In this document: one piece after another, positions 50,622 to 59,156 of the stretch
Position numbering within the stretch: the stretch's first letter is position 1
Layout: each line of letters starts with the position of its first letter
NCBI GenBank assembly: GCA_018402345.1
Contig: JAGYIV010000009.1
Span: 1-64,000, forward strand
DNA: 64,000 nt
Reading direction: 5' to 3'
DNA from: Terrimicrobiaceae bacterium
GTDB taxonomy: Bacteria; Verrucomicrobiota; Verrucomicrobiia; Chthoniobacterales; Terrimicrobiaceae
The notes under the pieces: model-generated
Databases searched by the model: none
What the model was told of the DNA's origin: nothing
Seen by the model: the letters and a program-made list of their open reading frames with translations, nothing else
Program-made: the position numbers and the translations under genes

Positions 50622-52103
50622 ATGAATCGTCTGTTTTGTCTTTTGGTTGTGGCGGTGGTGCTGTGGGCTGGAAACGCTCTGGCGCAGGAGTCTGCCGCTC
50701 CTTCAGGGCCGCCGAGCGGGTCGATCCTGGAGGTGGAGGCGCGGGGGGAGGGGGCGACGCGCGAGGAGGCGCTGCGCGCGGCATTTGTGAATGCGTTGCA
50801 ACGCGCCGTGGGGGTGGTGATCCACTCGAGCACGACGGTGAGGAACTTCGAAATCCAGGAGGATTTGCAGCGGTTGCTCACCAATGGCTGCATCGAGACC
50901 TACGATGAACTCTCTTCAGAGACGGCGGATGGCACGGTGCGGGTGGAGATCAAGGCGAGGGTGCGGCGGGGGATGGTGGCGGATTTTTATGCGGTGTCGA
51001 AAAGTGCGCGGGTGGTGAATCTGGATGATGAGTGGGCGCGGTTGACGACAAGCATCGAAGGGCGGAAGCAGGCGTTGGAATTGTTGCGCTCGATGATGCC
51101 GCGCATCCGCGAGTCGCTCTACAAGGTGAGCCTGCTGGATATGCACACTGGCAGCGAGATCGGACCGTCAGGCATGCCCACGCCGTATTTGCAGACGTCG
51201 GCGGATGGCAGGACGATTGCTGTCTGGGCGGCGTTGCTGCGGCCGGATCTGGAGTTTTGGGATGAGCATGCGGCGCCGCTGGTGGCGGGGTGTCTGGATG
51301 TGCTGTCCACGCGGCGGGGGCGGTTGTTTGTGCGCATGGAGGGTGACAGTCCGGGGATGGGGTATTTCGATGGGGCGGCGCGTGAGTTCGACGGCGGCTT
51401 TGCGCGCGCGCCTCGGCGGCTCTGGCAGAAGATTCCTCCCTATGGCCTCCTGCCATGGGCCGGTGCGCCGCCAGTGCCGCACCACGCGATCGCGCCCCAC
51501 CGGATCGCGCTGCAGCAGAGGGCATCGAATGCCGAGGCGCTCGACTTGCGCCTCTACCATCTCGACGCCGAGACGCATGAGCGGCTTTTCGCTCCGTTGA
51601 TTCCCACCCAGAATCCACAGAAAAATCCGCGCACGTTGAAAAATCAACCGCTCTACGTGCGGGCGACGATCACGCTGGCGAATGGCGCCCAGGAGCAAGC
51701 GGTGGTGGGACAGAGCGCGCCGTTTTTCCTCTCATGGGGCATTCCATGGACCGGTGCGGCGGAGAGCGACTATTGCGGGCCGTTTTTTCCCGCTGGGTGG
51801 ATGCGCTCGGGGTGGTCGCACCTGTCGGCGTGGCCGGTCTGGGAGGGGCCGGTGCTACCGGTCATGCATCATCCGGCGTTCGATGCCTTTGTGATCCACG
51901 ACGGGCGGCTCATGCGTGCCGATGGGCATTACCAAGACGCGTTTGAGAAAATGATCCGCGTGCGGCGTGGCAGGAAGCACCGCGAAGCGCCTGCGAAATG
52001 CGAGTTCGACACTGAGCTGATCGTGCCTCTCGTCTTCACGCTCGACGTGGAGAAACTCAACGATATCCGGCAACTCTCGGTCGAGGTGATGAAGGGGAGG
52101 TAG
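50622..52103 (+). CDS. Exported LPP20/FlgT-N-like protein
   Basis: 493 residues from the ATG at 50622. Signal MNRLFCLLVVAVVLWAGNAL ends AQE. ILEVEARGEGATREEALRAA then FVNALQRAVGVVIHSSTTV is the LPP20/FlgT N-terminal pattern, like the 12238-13452 protein. The rest has VWAALLRPDLEFW and many Trp/Pro/His loops, no known domain. Last codons (QLSVEVMKGR) reappear in the tandem repeats downstream. Confidence 0.75.
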   Translation: MNRLFCLLVVAVVLWAGNALAQESAAPSGPPSGSILEVEARGEGATREEALRAAFVNALQRAVGVVIHSSTTVRNFEIQEDLQRLLTNGCIETYDELSSETADGTVRVEIKARVRRGMVADFYAVSKSARVVNLDDEWARLTTSIEGRKQALELLRSMMPRIRESLYKVSLLDMHTGSEIGPSGMPTPYLQTSADGRTIAVWAALLRPDLEFWDEHAAPLVAGCLDVLSTRRGRLFVRMEGDSPGMGYFDGAAREFDGGFARAPRRLWQKIPPYGLLPWAGAPPVPHHAIAPHRIALQQRASNAEALDLRLYHLDAETHERLFAPLIPTQNPQKNPRTLKNQPLYVRATITLANGAQEQAVVGQSAPFFLSWGIPWTGAAESDYCGPFFPAGWMRSGWSHLSAWPVWEGPVLPVMHHPAFDAFVIHDGRLMRADGHYQDAFEKMIRVRRGRKHREAPAKCEFDTELIVPLVFTLDVEKLNDIRQLSVEVMKGR

Positions 52104-52279
52104 CGGGGGAAGGATGAAGGATGAACACCCGCGCGATAGCGCATAGGCTACGGGAAAGTCGAATGTGTAGGCTGGGAGCCAACCGAAGCGAAGCGGAGGA
52201 GGATGAAGGATGAACACCCGCGCGATAGCTACGGGAAAGTCGAATGTGTAGGCTGGGAGCCAACCGAAGCGAAGCGGAG
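52079..52279. repeat. 89-bp tandem direct repeat with heptamers
   Basis: Two copies, from 52112 and 52201, share AGGATGAAGGATGAACACCC and TACGGGAAAGTCGAATGTGT then AGGCTGGGAGCCAACCGAAG. The first has about 9 extra bases. Confidence 0.8.
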
Positions 52280-52610
52280 CAGGATGAAGCGGACGGCTCG
52301 GAGATCCGTCCCTACCATCGGCGTGGATTTTGCGGGAAAGGTAGGGCGATTTCTCCGAAAGCGCCGAGGCGGGTTGCGTTGCGGGCACAGTTGAGGTGCG
52401 GGATTCGGCAAATTTCTCCCGAGGTGATGAAGGGGGGGGGTAGCTGGGTAGCAGGATGAAGCGGACGGCTCGGAGATCCGTCCCTACCATCGGCGTGGAT
52501 TTCGCGGGAAAGGTAGGGCGATTTCTCCGAAAGCGCCGAGGCGGGTTGCGTTGCGGGCGCAGTTGAGGTGCGGGATTCGGCAAATTTCTCTTGAGGTGAT
52601 GAAGGGGGGG
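52279..52610. repeat. 172-bp tandem repeat, two copies, with REP hairpin
   Basis: Copies begin at 52279 and 52451: GCAGGATGAAGCGGACGGCT, CGGAGATCCGTCCCTACCAT (REP-like hairpin), then AAGCGCCGAGGCGGGTTGCG, then CGGCAAATTTCTC before GAGGTGATGAAGGGG. The last segment resembles the 3' end of the 50622-52103 gene (GAGGTGATGAAGGGGAGGTAG region). Confidence 0.85.
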
Positions 52611-52807
52611 CTGAGATTTGGCGGAGTTTCTGGGTTGTGATCGCGGGGTGCTGGTGCCGACGGGGACGTCGGCGTTCCGGCTGGGAACATTTTCTCCGCG
52701 CTTCGGCGGCTCTGCGGGAGGAATGCTCTCACGAAGGGGGTGGGTGGTGAGGAATCTTGTGGGGCGGGGCTTTTCAAGGGGGAGGGGATCTGAGTAGAGT
52801 TACTGGC
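52611..52807. other. Spacer upstream of hisB
   Basis: Holds another hairpin (GCCGACGGGGACGTCGGC near 52650) and a GCTTCGGCGGCTCTGCGGG unit. It probably contains the his promoter. Confidence 0.45.
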
Positions 52808-53398
52808 ATGTCACGCGCAGCGGCACTTGAACGCACTACTTCTGAAACGGCCATACGGCTTGGGCTGGAGGTCGACGGGTGTGGAACCTCCCGGATCGAC
52901 ACCGGCATTGGATTTTTTGATCACATGTTGACGTTGTTCAGCCGCCATGGGCTGTTCGATCTGGAGTTGGAGGCGAAGGGGGATTTGCAGGTCGACTCGC
53001 ACCACACGGTCGAGGACACGGGGATTTTGCTCGGGCAGGCGTTTGCGAAGGCGCTTGGCGACAAGAGCGGGATTTGCCGTTATGGATTTTTCTACGTGCC
53101 GATGGATGAGGCGCTGGTGCGGGTGGTGCTCGATCTGAGCGGGAGGCCGTTTCTGGCCTACAACGCGCCTGCGGGGGTGGCGGATGCCGGGGTGGCGTTT
53201 CCGTTCCAGTTGGTCGAGGAGTTCCTGCGCGCGTTTTCGACGCAGGCGGGGATGAATCTGCATGTGGATGTGTTGGCGGGGAAGGATGCCCACCACATGG
53301 CCGAGGGCATCTTCAAGGCGCTGGCGCGGGCGCTCGACCAGGCGACGCGCCTCGATCCGCGAGTGACAGGCATTCCGAGCACGAAGGGTGTTCTCTGA
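52808..53398 (+). CDS. hisB: Imidazoleglycerol-phosphate dehydratase
   Basis: 196 residues from the ATG at 52808. GIGFFDHMLTLFSRHGLFDL, HHTVEDTGILLGQAFAKALG and KDAHHMAEGIFKALARAL carry the paired histidine and glutamate metal ligands. It dehydrates imidazoleglycerol phosphate to imidazoleacetol phosphate in histidine synthesis. Monofunctional (no phosphatase domain). First of a hisB-hisH-hisA run. Confidence 0.97.
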   Translation: MSRAAALERTTSETAIRLGLEVDGCGTSRIDTGIGFFDHMLTLFSRHGLFDLELEAKGDLQVDSHHTVEDTGILLGQAFAKALGDKSGICRYGFFYVPMDEALVRVVLDLSGRPFLAYNAPAGVADAGVAFPFQLVEEFLRAFSTQAGMNLHVDVLAGKDAHHMAEGIFKALARALDQATRLDPRVTGIPSTKGVL

Positions 53399-53414
53399 GG
53401 TGGCCGCGGAAGGA

Positions 53415-54029
53415 ATGAGCGGCAGGCAACTCGGCGTCGTCGATTACGGCAGTGGGAATTTGCGGAGCGTCGTGAAGGCGCTCGAGGCGGCGGGTGCCGC
53501 GCCGCGGTTGATTACCTCCGCGGGAGAAATGGAGTCGGTCGACGCGCTGGTGGTGCCTGGTGTTGGCGCGTTCGAGCAGTGCGCGGCGAATCTGCGCGCC
53601 TCCGGCCTGTGGGAGCCTGTGCGGGAGTGGGCTGCCGGCGGGAGGCCGTATTTGGGAATTTGTCTGGGCTATCAATTGTTGTTCGAGTCCAGCGAGGAGT
53701 CGCCGGGAGTCGAGGGGCTTGGGGTGTTGAAGGGCCGCGTGCGACGCTTTGAAGGCGGGGGGCTGAAGGTTCCGCACATGGGGTGGAATACGCTCTCGAA
53801 CCAGCGCGGGCCGCTGTTCGCGGGCTTTGAGGGGCCGGTAGCCATGTATTTTGTTCATTCGTTTTATCCTGTGCCGGAGGATGCCTCGCTGGTGTGCGCG
53901 ACCTGCGACTATGGCGTTGATTTTGCCGCTGGTGTCTCCTTCGGCGCGCTCCATGCGGTGCAGTTCCATCCGGAAAAAAGCCAGACTGCTGGCCTCGCGC
54001 TGCTGCGAAATTTTCTATCCACTTTATGA
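53415..54029 (+). CDS. hisH: Imidazole glycerol phosphate synthase, glutamine amidotransferase subunit
   Basis: 204 residues from the ATG at 53415 with GGAAGG just upstream. Class I amidotransferase: nucleophile in GICLGYQLLFE, catalytic His-Glu in HAVQFHPEKSQ. It supplies ammonia to HisF, whose gene is not in the window. Its stop overlaps hisA by 4 bp (ATGA). Confidence 0.97.
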   Translation: MSGRQLGVVDYGSGNLRSVVKALEAAGAAPRLITSAGEMESVDALVVPGVGAFEQCAANLRASGLWEPVREWAAGGRPYLGICLGYQLLFESSEESPGVEGLGVLKGRVRRFEGGGLKVPHMGWNTLSNQRGPLFAGFEGPVAMYFVHSFYPVPEDASLVCATCDYGVDFAAGVSFGALHAVQFHPEKSQTAGLALLRNFLSTL

Positions 54030-54745
54030 TTCTTCTACCTGCCATCGATCTCATGGGCGGCGAAGTCGTGCGTCTGCGGCGCGGGCTTGCCACTCAGAAA
54101 GTCGTTTATTCGTCCGACCCAGTCGCCTTCGCCAGAAAGTGGGAGGATTCCGGGGCTGATTGGTTGCATCTGGTCGATCTGGATGCCGCGTTCACCGGGG
54201 TTCCGTCGAATCTCGAGGCGGTGGCCGCGATCTGCGCAGCGGTCGGTGTGCCATGCGAGTTGGGCGGCGGCATGCGGAGCGTGGAAACGATCCAGGCGGC
54301 ATTCGATGCCGGCGTGAGCCGTGTGATTCTCGGGACCAAGGCGTGGCAGTCGCCCGAATTGCTGGCGGAATTCTGCGCGCGCTTTGGCGGCGAGAGGTTG
54401 GCGGTGGGGATCGATGCGAATGGCGGCAAGGTTGCTGTGAAAGGCTGGACGGAGACCACGGAGACAAGTGCCGCCGATCTTGCGTTGACCGCGCAGAATG
54501 CCGGGGTGGGGACGATCATTTATACCGATATCGCCACCGACGGCATGCTCGAGGGGCCGAATTTCAGCGAACTCGGGAACATGCTCGGGCTGCTTGATTG
54601 CAACCTGATCGCCAGTGGTGGGGTGTCTTGCGCCGAGGACCTGCAGCGTCTCGCGGCGATGCCCGGGCTGCATGGCGCGATCATCGGCAAGGCGCTCTAC
54701 GACGGGCGCATCACCGGCAACCTGCGCGACATCATCGGCAAATGA
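54026..54745 (+). CDS. hisA: ProFAR isomerase
   Basis: 239 residues, TIM barrel. LLPAIDLMGGEVVRLRRG (first Asp), GGGMRSVETIQAA and TDIATDGMLEGPNFSEL (second Asp), ASGGVSCAEDL mark HisA. It isomerises ProFAR to PRFAR in histidine synthesis. Complete and coupled to hisH. Confidence 0.97.
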   Translation: MILLPAIDLMGGEVVRLRRGLATQKVVYSSDPVAFARKWEDSGADWLHLVDLDAAFTGVPSNLEAVAAICAAVGVPCELGGGMRSVETIQAAFDAGVSRVILGTKAWQSPELLAEFCARFGGERLAVGIDANGGKVAVKGWTETTETSAADLALTAQNAGVGTIIYTDIATDGMLEGPNFSELGNMLGLLDCNLIASGGVSCAEDLQRLAAMPGLHGAIIGKALYDGRITGNLRDIIGK

Positions 54746-54812
54746 GCGGGCCAGGGCCGCGCGCAGCCTATCCGCTTGCGCAGCTCCCCGCTCTGGAATA
54801 GCAAGAGCGCAC

Positions 54813-56597
54813 GTGAATATCTACGCGAGGTCGTTCCGATACTTTCGGCCGTTTTTTTGGCCCACTGTCGGCGGCATTGTTCTCACGCTGCTGTCGATCC
54901 TGCTGAATCTGCTCAAGCCATGGCCGTTCAAATTCATCGTCGACGGCATCCTCGACACGGCGGGGGGAACGGCCGACGCGCGGGCCTTTGTTGAGCGGTG
55001 GTTCGGCGGGGGGCCGGCCGCGACGACGATTCTATGGCTGTGCGGCGTGATGGTGGTGATCAGCCTGCTCGGGGGATTGGTGAATCTTTTGTCGAACTAT
55101 CTTTTTGTGAATGTCGGGTTGCAGGCGCTGCTCAAGTTGCGCACGGAGTTGTATGGAGCGTTGCAGGCGCTGCCGCTGAAGTTCCACGATGCGCGGCGGA
55201 GCGCCGACTCGAGTTTCCGCGTGGCGTATGATTCGCAGAGCATCCAGACGATCTACAACAAGGGGTTCGCGACGGTCTTTTCCTCGTTGGTGATGTTGGT
55301 GGCGACATTTTTTGTCATGTGGCGGATGAGTCCCCCGCTGACGCTCGCCTCGTTGGCGATCCTGCCCTTTGTCGTGTGGGCGATCAGGTATTACGCAGTG
55401 AGGGTGAGAACGCAATCCACGCTCATCCAGGAACGCGAGAGTGCTCTGCTGGTGCAGGCGCAGGAGGGGTTGAGCCAGATTCGCATGGTGCATGCGTTCG
55501 GGCGCGAGACGCACGAGGTCGAGCAATTCCGCGGCAAGGCGTCGAAAAGCCTGGAGGCGAATATGGGGTTGAACATGACCACGGTCGCCAGCGCGCTCGT
55601 CGTGGGGACATTGATGGCAGCGGGGACGGCCGTGATGTATGCCATCGGGTCGCTGCAGGTGCTCGAGCCCGGCTCGGGATTCACACTCGGTGACCTGCTG
55701 GTGTTCTCCGCCTATTTGCTCATGCTTTACCAACCCCTCGAGCAATTGACCTACACGGCGTGGGCGATGGAGGGGGCAGCGGCGGGGGCGCAGCGGTGTT
55801 TCGAGGTTTTGGACAAGGAGGACGATGTGCCCGAGGTGGCTGGCGCTGTGGCGATCGAAGGGGTGGCCGGGAGGGTTGTTTTTGAAAATGTATCGTTTTT
55901 CTACACGCCCGAGAGGCCGGTGTTGAAAGATGTGGGTTTTACGATCGAGCCAGGGCAGCAGGTGGCGTTTGTCGGCGGCACGGGGGCAGGCAAGAGCACG
56001 TTGTTGAGCCTGGTGCCGCGGTTTTACGATCCGACCGCCGGCGTGGTCTCTGTGGATGGGCAGGATGTGCGGCGGGTGACGAAGAAGAGCCTGAGGGCGC
56101 AGATCGGCATGGTGCTGCAGGACACGCTTCTGTTTTCCACCACGGTGCGCGAGAACATCGCCTACGGCAGGCCCGGCGCGACTGACGAGGAAATCCACGA
56201 AGCGGCCCGCAAGGCGCAGGCGCTGGATTTCATCAATGCCATGCCGCAGGGCTTCGACAGCCCGGTGGGCGAGCGTGGCGGGCAATTGAGTGTCGGCCAG
56301 CGCCAGCGGATCGGGATCGCGCGCGCCTTTTTGAAAAATGCCCCGATCCTCCTGCTGGACGAGCCCACCAGCGCGCTCGATCCGAGCACCGAGCAGGCGA
56401 TCATGGAGACGATCAAGGAACTCATGCGCGGGCGGACGACGCTGATTATCACACATCGATTGACGACGATTCACGGCATGGATCGCATCTTGGTGTTGAA
56501 AAATGGAACGATTGTGGAGGATGGCAGCGGGCCGGAGTTGGTGGCGAGGGGTGGGGTGTATGCGGGGCTGTATCGCGACACGATGTCGCATAGCTGA
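54813..56597 (+). CDS. ABC exporter, fused membrane and ATPase domains (MsbA-like)
   Basis: 594 residues from GTG 54813 (VNIYARSFRYFRPFFW). Six membrane helices in the first 330 residues. ATPase: Walker A FVGGTGAGKSTLLSL, signature LSVGQRQRIGIARAFL, Walker B ILLLDEPTSALD, H-loop IITHRLTTI. Half-transporter that would dimerise. Substrate unknown; glycosyltransferase genes nearby hint at lipid or glycolipid export. Confidence 0.95.
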   Translation: MNIYARSFRYFRPFFWPTVGGIVLTLLSILLNLLKPWPFKFIVDGILDTAGGTADARAFVERWFGGGPAATTILWLCGVMVVISLLGGLVNLLSNYLFVNVGLQALLKLRTELYGALQALPLKFHDARRSADSSFRVAYDSQSIQTIYNKGFATVFSSLVMLVATFFVMWRMSPPLTLASLAILPFVVWAIRYYAVRVRTQSTLIQERESALLVQAQEGLSQIRMVHAFGRETHEVEQFRGKASKSLEANMGLNMTTVASALVVGTLMAAGTAVMYAIGSLQVLEPGSGFTLGDLLVFSAYLLMLYQPLEQLTYTAWAMEGAAAGAQRCFEVLDKEDDVPEVAGAVAIEGVAGRVVFENVSFFYTPERPVLKDVGFTIEPGQQVAFVGGTGAGKSTLLSLVPRFYDPTAGVVSVDGQDVRRVTKKSLRAQIGMVLQDTLLFSTTVRENIAYGRPGATDEEIHEAARKAQALDFINAMPQGFDSPVGERGGQLSVGQRQRIGIARAFLKNAPILLLDEPTSALDPSTEQAIMETIKELMRGRTTLIITHRLTTIHGMDRILVLKNGTIVEDGSGPELVARGGVYAGLYRDTMSHS

Positions 56598-56642
56598 CAA
56601 AAACGGTTGTTGGCGCGCCCTCTCCGGGAGCATGGTGGACCG

Positions 56643-57266
56643 ATGCTGAAGTTTCTTGTCAAGAGCCTGGCGGCGGGGGCGCTGGTGCTCGCCGGGTATG
56701 CGCTGTGGCCGCGGCAGCCCACGCTTGTGGAGTTTTCTCCGCGAGATGTGGCGGAGTTGGATGTCGCGGCGTGGCGTGATGCCACTGAAGGGCGCAAGGG
56801 GGCGGCGATGTGGGCGCTTTATCGGCTTTATGAGGGGCAATACCGGTTGCCGCCCGCGGATGCGGCGAGGGCGGCGTGGAACACCTTGCAGGCGATCGAG
56901 GTGTTTTCAGTGGCAGCCGACCGGGCGGATCAGGAGCGGGCGTTGCCGTTTCTGGAAAAGGCATTCGAGACGCTCGCCGCGTCCACTGGCATGGCGGGCG
57001 ACAGTCGTGTGGCTGCGAGGCTCGAGTTGTTCGAGTGGATGATGGCCGCGGATGCCCGCAAGCGCGGCGAGTTGGCGACGGTGGTAGCGGAGAAGTTGGC
57101 CTTGGTGCACGGGGTGCCTGCAGGAAGTGTGGAGCGGGCTGCGGAGCCTCTTGCCAAGGGGCTCGGCTTGCGAGCGCAGCGGAAATGGGGTGCCGCCGCG
57201 AGGGAGCTCGAAGTGGGGTTGGAAACACTCCAGGAGCGGGTGTCGAAAATGGACGAGGACCGGTGA
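56643..57266 (+). CDS. Membrane-anchored helical protein of unknown function
   Basis: 207 residues from the ATG at 56643. One N-terminal helix (MLKFLVKSLAAGALVLAGYA), then an all-helical, Ala/Arg/Glu-rich domain (ALPFLEKAFETLAASTGMAG) that could be TPR-like. No family recognised. Follows the ABC exporter by 45 bp. Confidence 0.65.
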   Translation: MLKFLVKSLAAGALVLAGYALWPRQPTLVEFSPRDVAELDVAAWRDATEGRKGAAMWALYRLYEGQYRLPPADAARAAWNTLQAIEVFSVAADRADQERALPFLEKAFETLAASTGMAGDSRVAARLELFEWMMAADARKRGELATVVAEKLALVHGVPAGSVERAAEPLAKGLGLRAQRKWGAAARELEVGLETLQERVSKMDEDR

Positions 57267-57332
57267 GCTGATTCAGGAACGCCCGTGAACTTAACTCTTC
57301 GTGAGTCCTTTGGGGTGGGGTAGGGTGTGCTC

Positions 57333-58224
57333 ATGGGATTGGTGAGCGTCATTGTTCCGGTTTACAACCGGGCGCATTGTGTGTTGAGGGCGTTGGATTC
57401 TGTGCGAGCGCAGGGGCTGGGGGAGTGGGAGTTGGTGATCGGGGATGATGCATCGACGGATGGAACTTGGGATGTGGTGCGGGCTGAGTTTCCCGAGGCG
57501 CGATTGGCGCGGTTGGAGGTGAACTCCGGGGCGGCGGCCGCGAGGAATGCCGCGCTGCGGGTGGCGCGGGGAGAGTTTCTTGCGTTTTTGGATTCGGATG
57601 ACGAATGGCTTCCCGGCAAGCTCGAGGCGCAGTTGGCGTTTTTGGAGAAGCATGCCGAGGTGTCGGTTTGTGCGACATCGCATGTGTTTTGCCGGAGGGA
57701 TGGGGGGCGGCGTGAGGTGAGGGTGGAGACTCCGGCGGATTGGAGGGTCGCGTTGCATGCGGGGCAGTGGTTCCACTGGGGCAAGCACGCCGGTGGTGCG
57801 GCGTGAGGTGTTGGACTCGGTGGGGTTGCAGGACGAGTCGTTGCGGGTGTTGGAGGATTGGGATTGGATGCTGAGGATCGCGCAGCGGCGCGGAATTCAT
57901 GTGCTTCCCGAGCCGCTGGCGGTGATTCACGAAAACGGCCCGTCGGATGCGGGGTTCACAAAGTTGGCAACGGAGCGATTTCTTGCGAAGCACGGGGAGG
58001 ATGTTCGCGTGGTGGGGAGCCGGCATTTTCGGAGAATGGCGTCGCAGCACTGGGAAAACGCCTCAAGGTGTTTTTTTCGTCATGGGCGAAATCGCGAGGG
58101 CATGGCGTGTGTGCTGAGGGCGCTTGCGTTTTCGGTGGGGAGGAATCCGGCGTTGGCGGCGGCGCTGCCGCTGGCCAGTGTGCCGATGGCGTGCTCGGAA
58201 CGCGGTTGCTGCGGCGGGTGCTGA
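57333..58224 (+). pseudogene. Family 2 glycosyltransferase with one frameshift
   Basis: VSVIVPVYNRAHCVLRALDS, DDASTDGTWDVV and FLAFLDSDDEWLPGKLEAQL form the GT-A donor site with its DxD. At 57773-57780 (CCACTGGGGCAAGC) the match jumps frame: QWFHWG in one, then STPVVRREVLDSVGLQDESL and VLEDWDWMLRIA in another. One G fewer or two more would repair it. Acceptor unknown. Confidence 0.8.
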
Positions 58225-58296
58225 GGGTGCGGGGGGGGTATTCGATTTTGTGAAAATCGGGTCGATTCGGCGGACGGGTTGTGTGATTTTTCGCTT

Positions 58297-58632
58297 ATGC
58301 CATACGACCCGGGACCGGCGGATGCCGCGCGCTTGAAGATGTTCCGCTTGATCGCCGACAAGATCGAGAGGGATCCGGTGTGGTTGCAGACCGGCTTGGA
58401 CAATATCGCGCGGTGGATCGCGAATGGTGCCACGCAGCAGGAGAAACTGCGCGAGTGGGAGCGGATGATTCTCGCGGCGAAGGAGTCACGGGAGGGGATG
58501 GAGGTGCTGTTGAGGGCACTTCGTGAGGATAGCGAGAGGGCAGTTTTTTTACGGAACTTCGCGCCGTTTGCAGGGGTGCTGGATCAGGGGGAGCATGAGA
58601 TCATTGATGAAATATGCGCGTTCGCTCATTGA
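58297..58632 (+). CDS. Small helical protein paired with a nucleotidyltransferase-like gene
   Basis: 111 residues (MPYDPGPADAARLKMFRLIA), all helical (WIANGATQQEKLREWERMIL). Overlaps the next gene by 19 bp. The layout resembles two-gene TA-like modules with a nucleotidyltransferase, the helical member being the partner, but this is position-based inference. Confidence 0.6.
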   Translation: MPYDPGPADAARLKMFRLIADKIERDPVWLQTGLDNIARWIANGATQQEKLREWERMILAAKESREGMEVLLRALREDSERAVFLRNFAPFAGVLDQGEHEIIDEICAFAH

Positions 58633-59156
58633 ATCATTTGCTTGAGGAGCTGCGTCTGTGGGATGCGAGGCGTAGGATTGTTGTTTTGGGTTCAAGTTCC
58701 CTTTTGACCTTCCATCCAGAACTTGGAGAGCAAGGCGGACCTTTGGATTTGACCTACGATGCGGATTTTCTTCTGGAAGATGTGAACAAGGAAATTGCGT
58801 TGTCGCTTGGCCAGGTGCTTGGGGAGAATAAGGCGTTTCATTTGGAATTCGGCTATCACGCGGACATCCTGCATCCGTCAATCGTTGAGACGCTGCCGCC
58901 GGGGTGGGAGGGGCGTTTGGTGGCGGTGGGGGGATTCGATAATGTGTTCGCGCTGGAGCCACTTGATTTGGCGGCGGTGAAAATCGTGGTGGGGCGTGAG
59001 AAGGATTTGGCGCTGGTTCGCCGGTTGCTCGAGCTGAGGAAAATCGAAGCACCGGAGTTGAGGGCGCGCTGGGAGTCGATGCCGTTGGGGGAGCGGGAGC
59101 TTTTTCGAAGCGGGCGGAATTTGGCGTTGGTTATCGAGGGGGTGGGTGGGGAATGA
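58614..59156 (+). CDS. DUF6036-like / AbiEii-related nucleotidyltransferase-fold protein
   Basis: 180 residues. RIVVLGSSSLLTFHPE then LDLTYDADFLLEDV are the G-S and D-x-D segments of minimal nucleotidyltransferase folds. VFALEPLDLAAVKIVVGREK is the usual second half. Members act as toxins in some TA systems. Overlaps the glycosyltransferase gene by 4 bp. Confidence 0.65.
   Translation: MRVRSLNHLLEELRLWDARRRIVVLGSSSLLTFHPELGEQGGPLDLTYDADFLLEDVNKEIALSLGQVLGENKAFHLEFGYHADILHPSIVETLPPGWEGRLVAVGGFDNVFALEPLDLAAVKIVVGREKDLALVRRLLELRKIEAPELRARWESMPLGERELFRSGRNLALVIEGVGGE

Noticed and set aside
55032-56840. Long open frame opposite the ABC exporter (about 600 codons, minus strand)
   Set aside because: It mirrors the codon bias of the real gene, is full of His/Arg/Pro and has no domain. 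The same holds for the long frames at 2241-3116 (+), 6001-6846 (+) and 62625-63971 (-).
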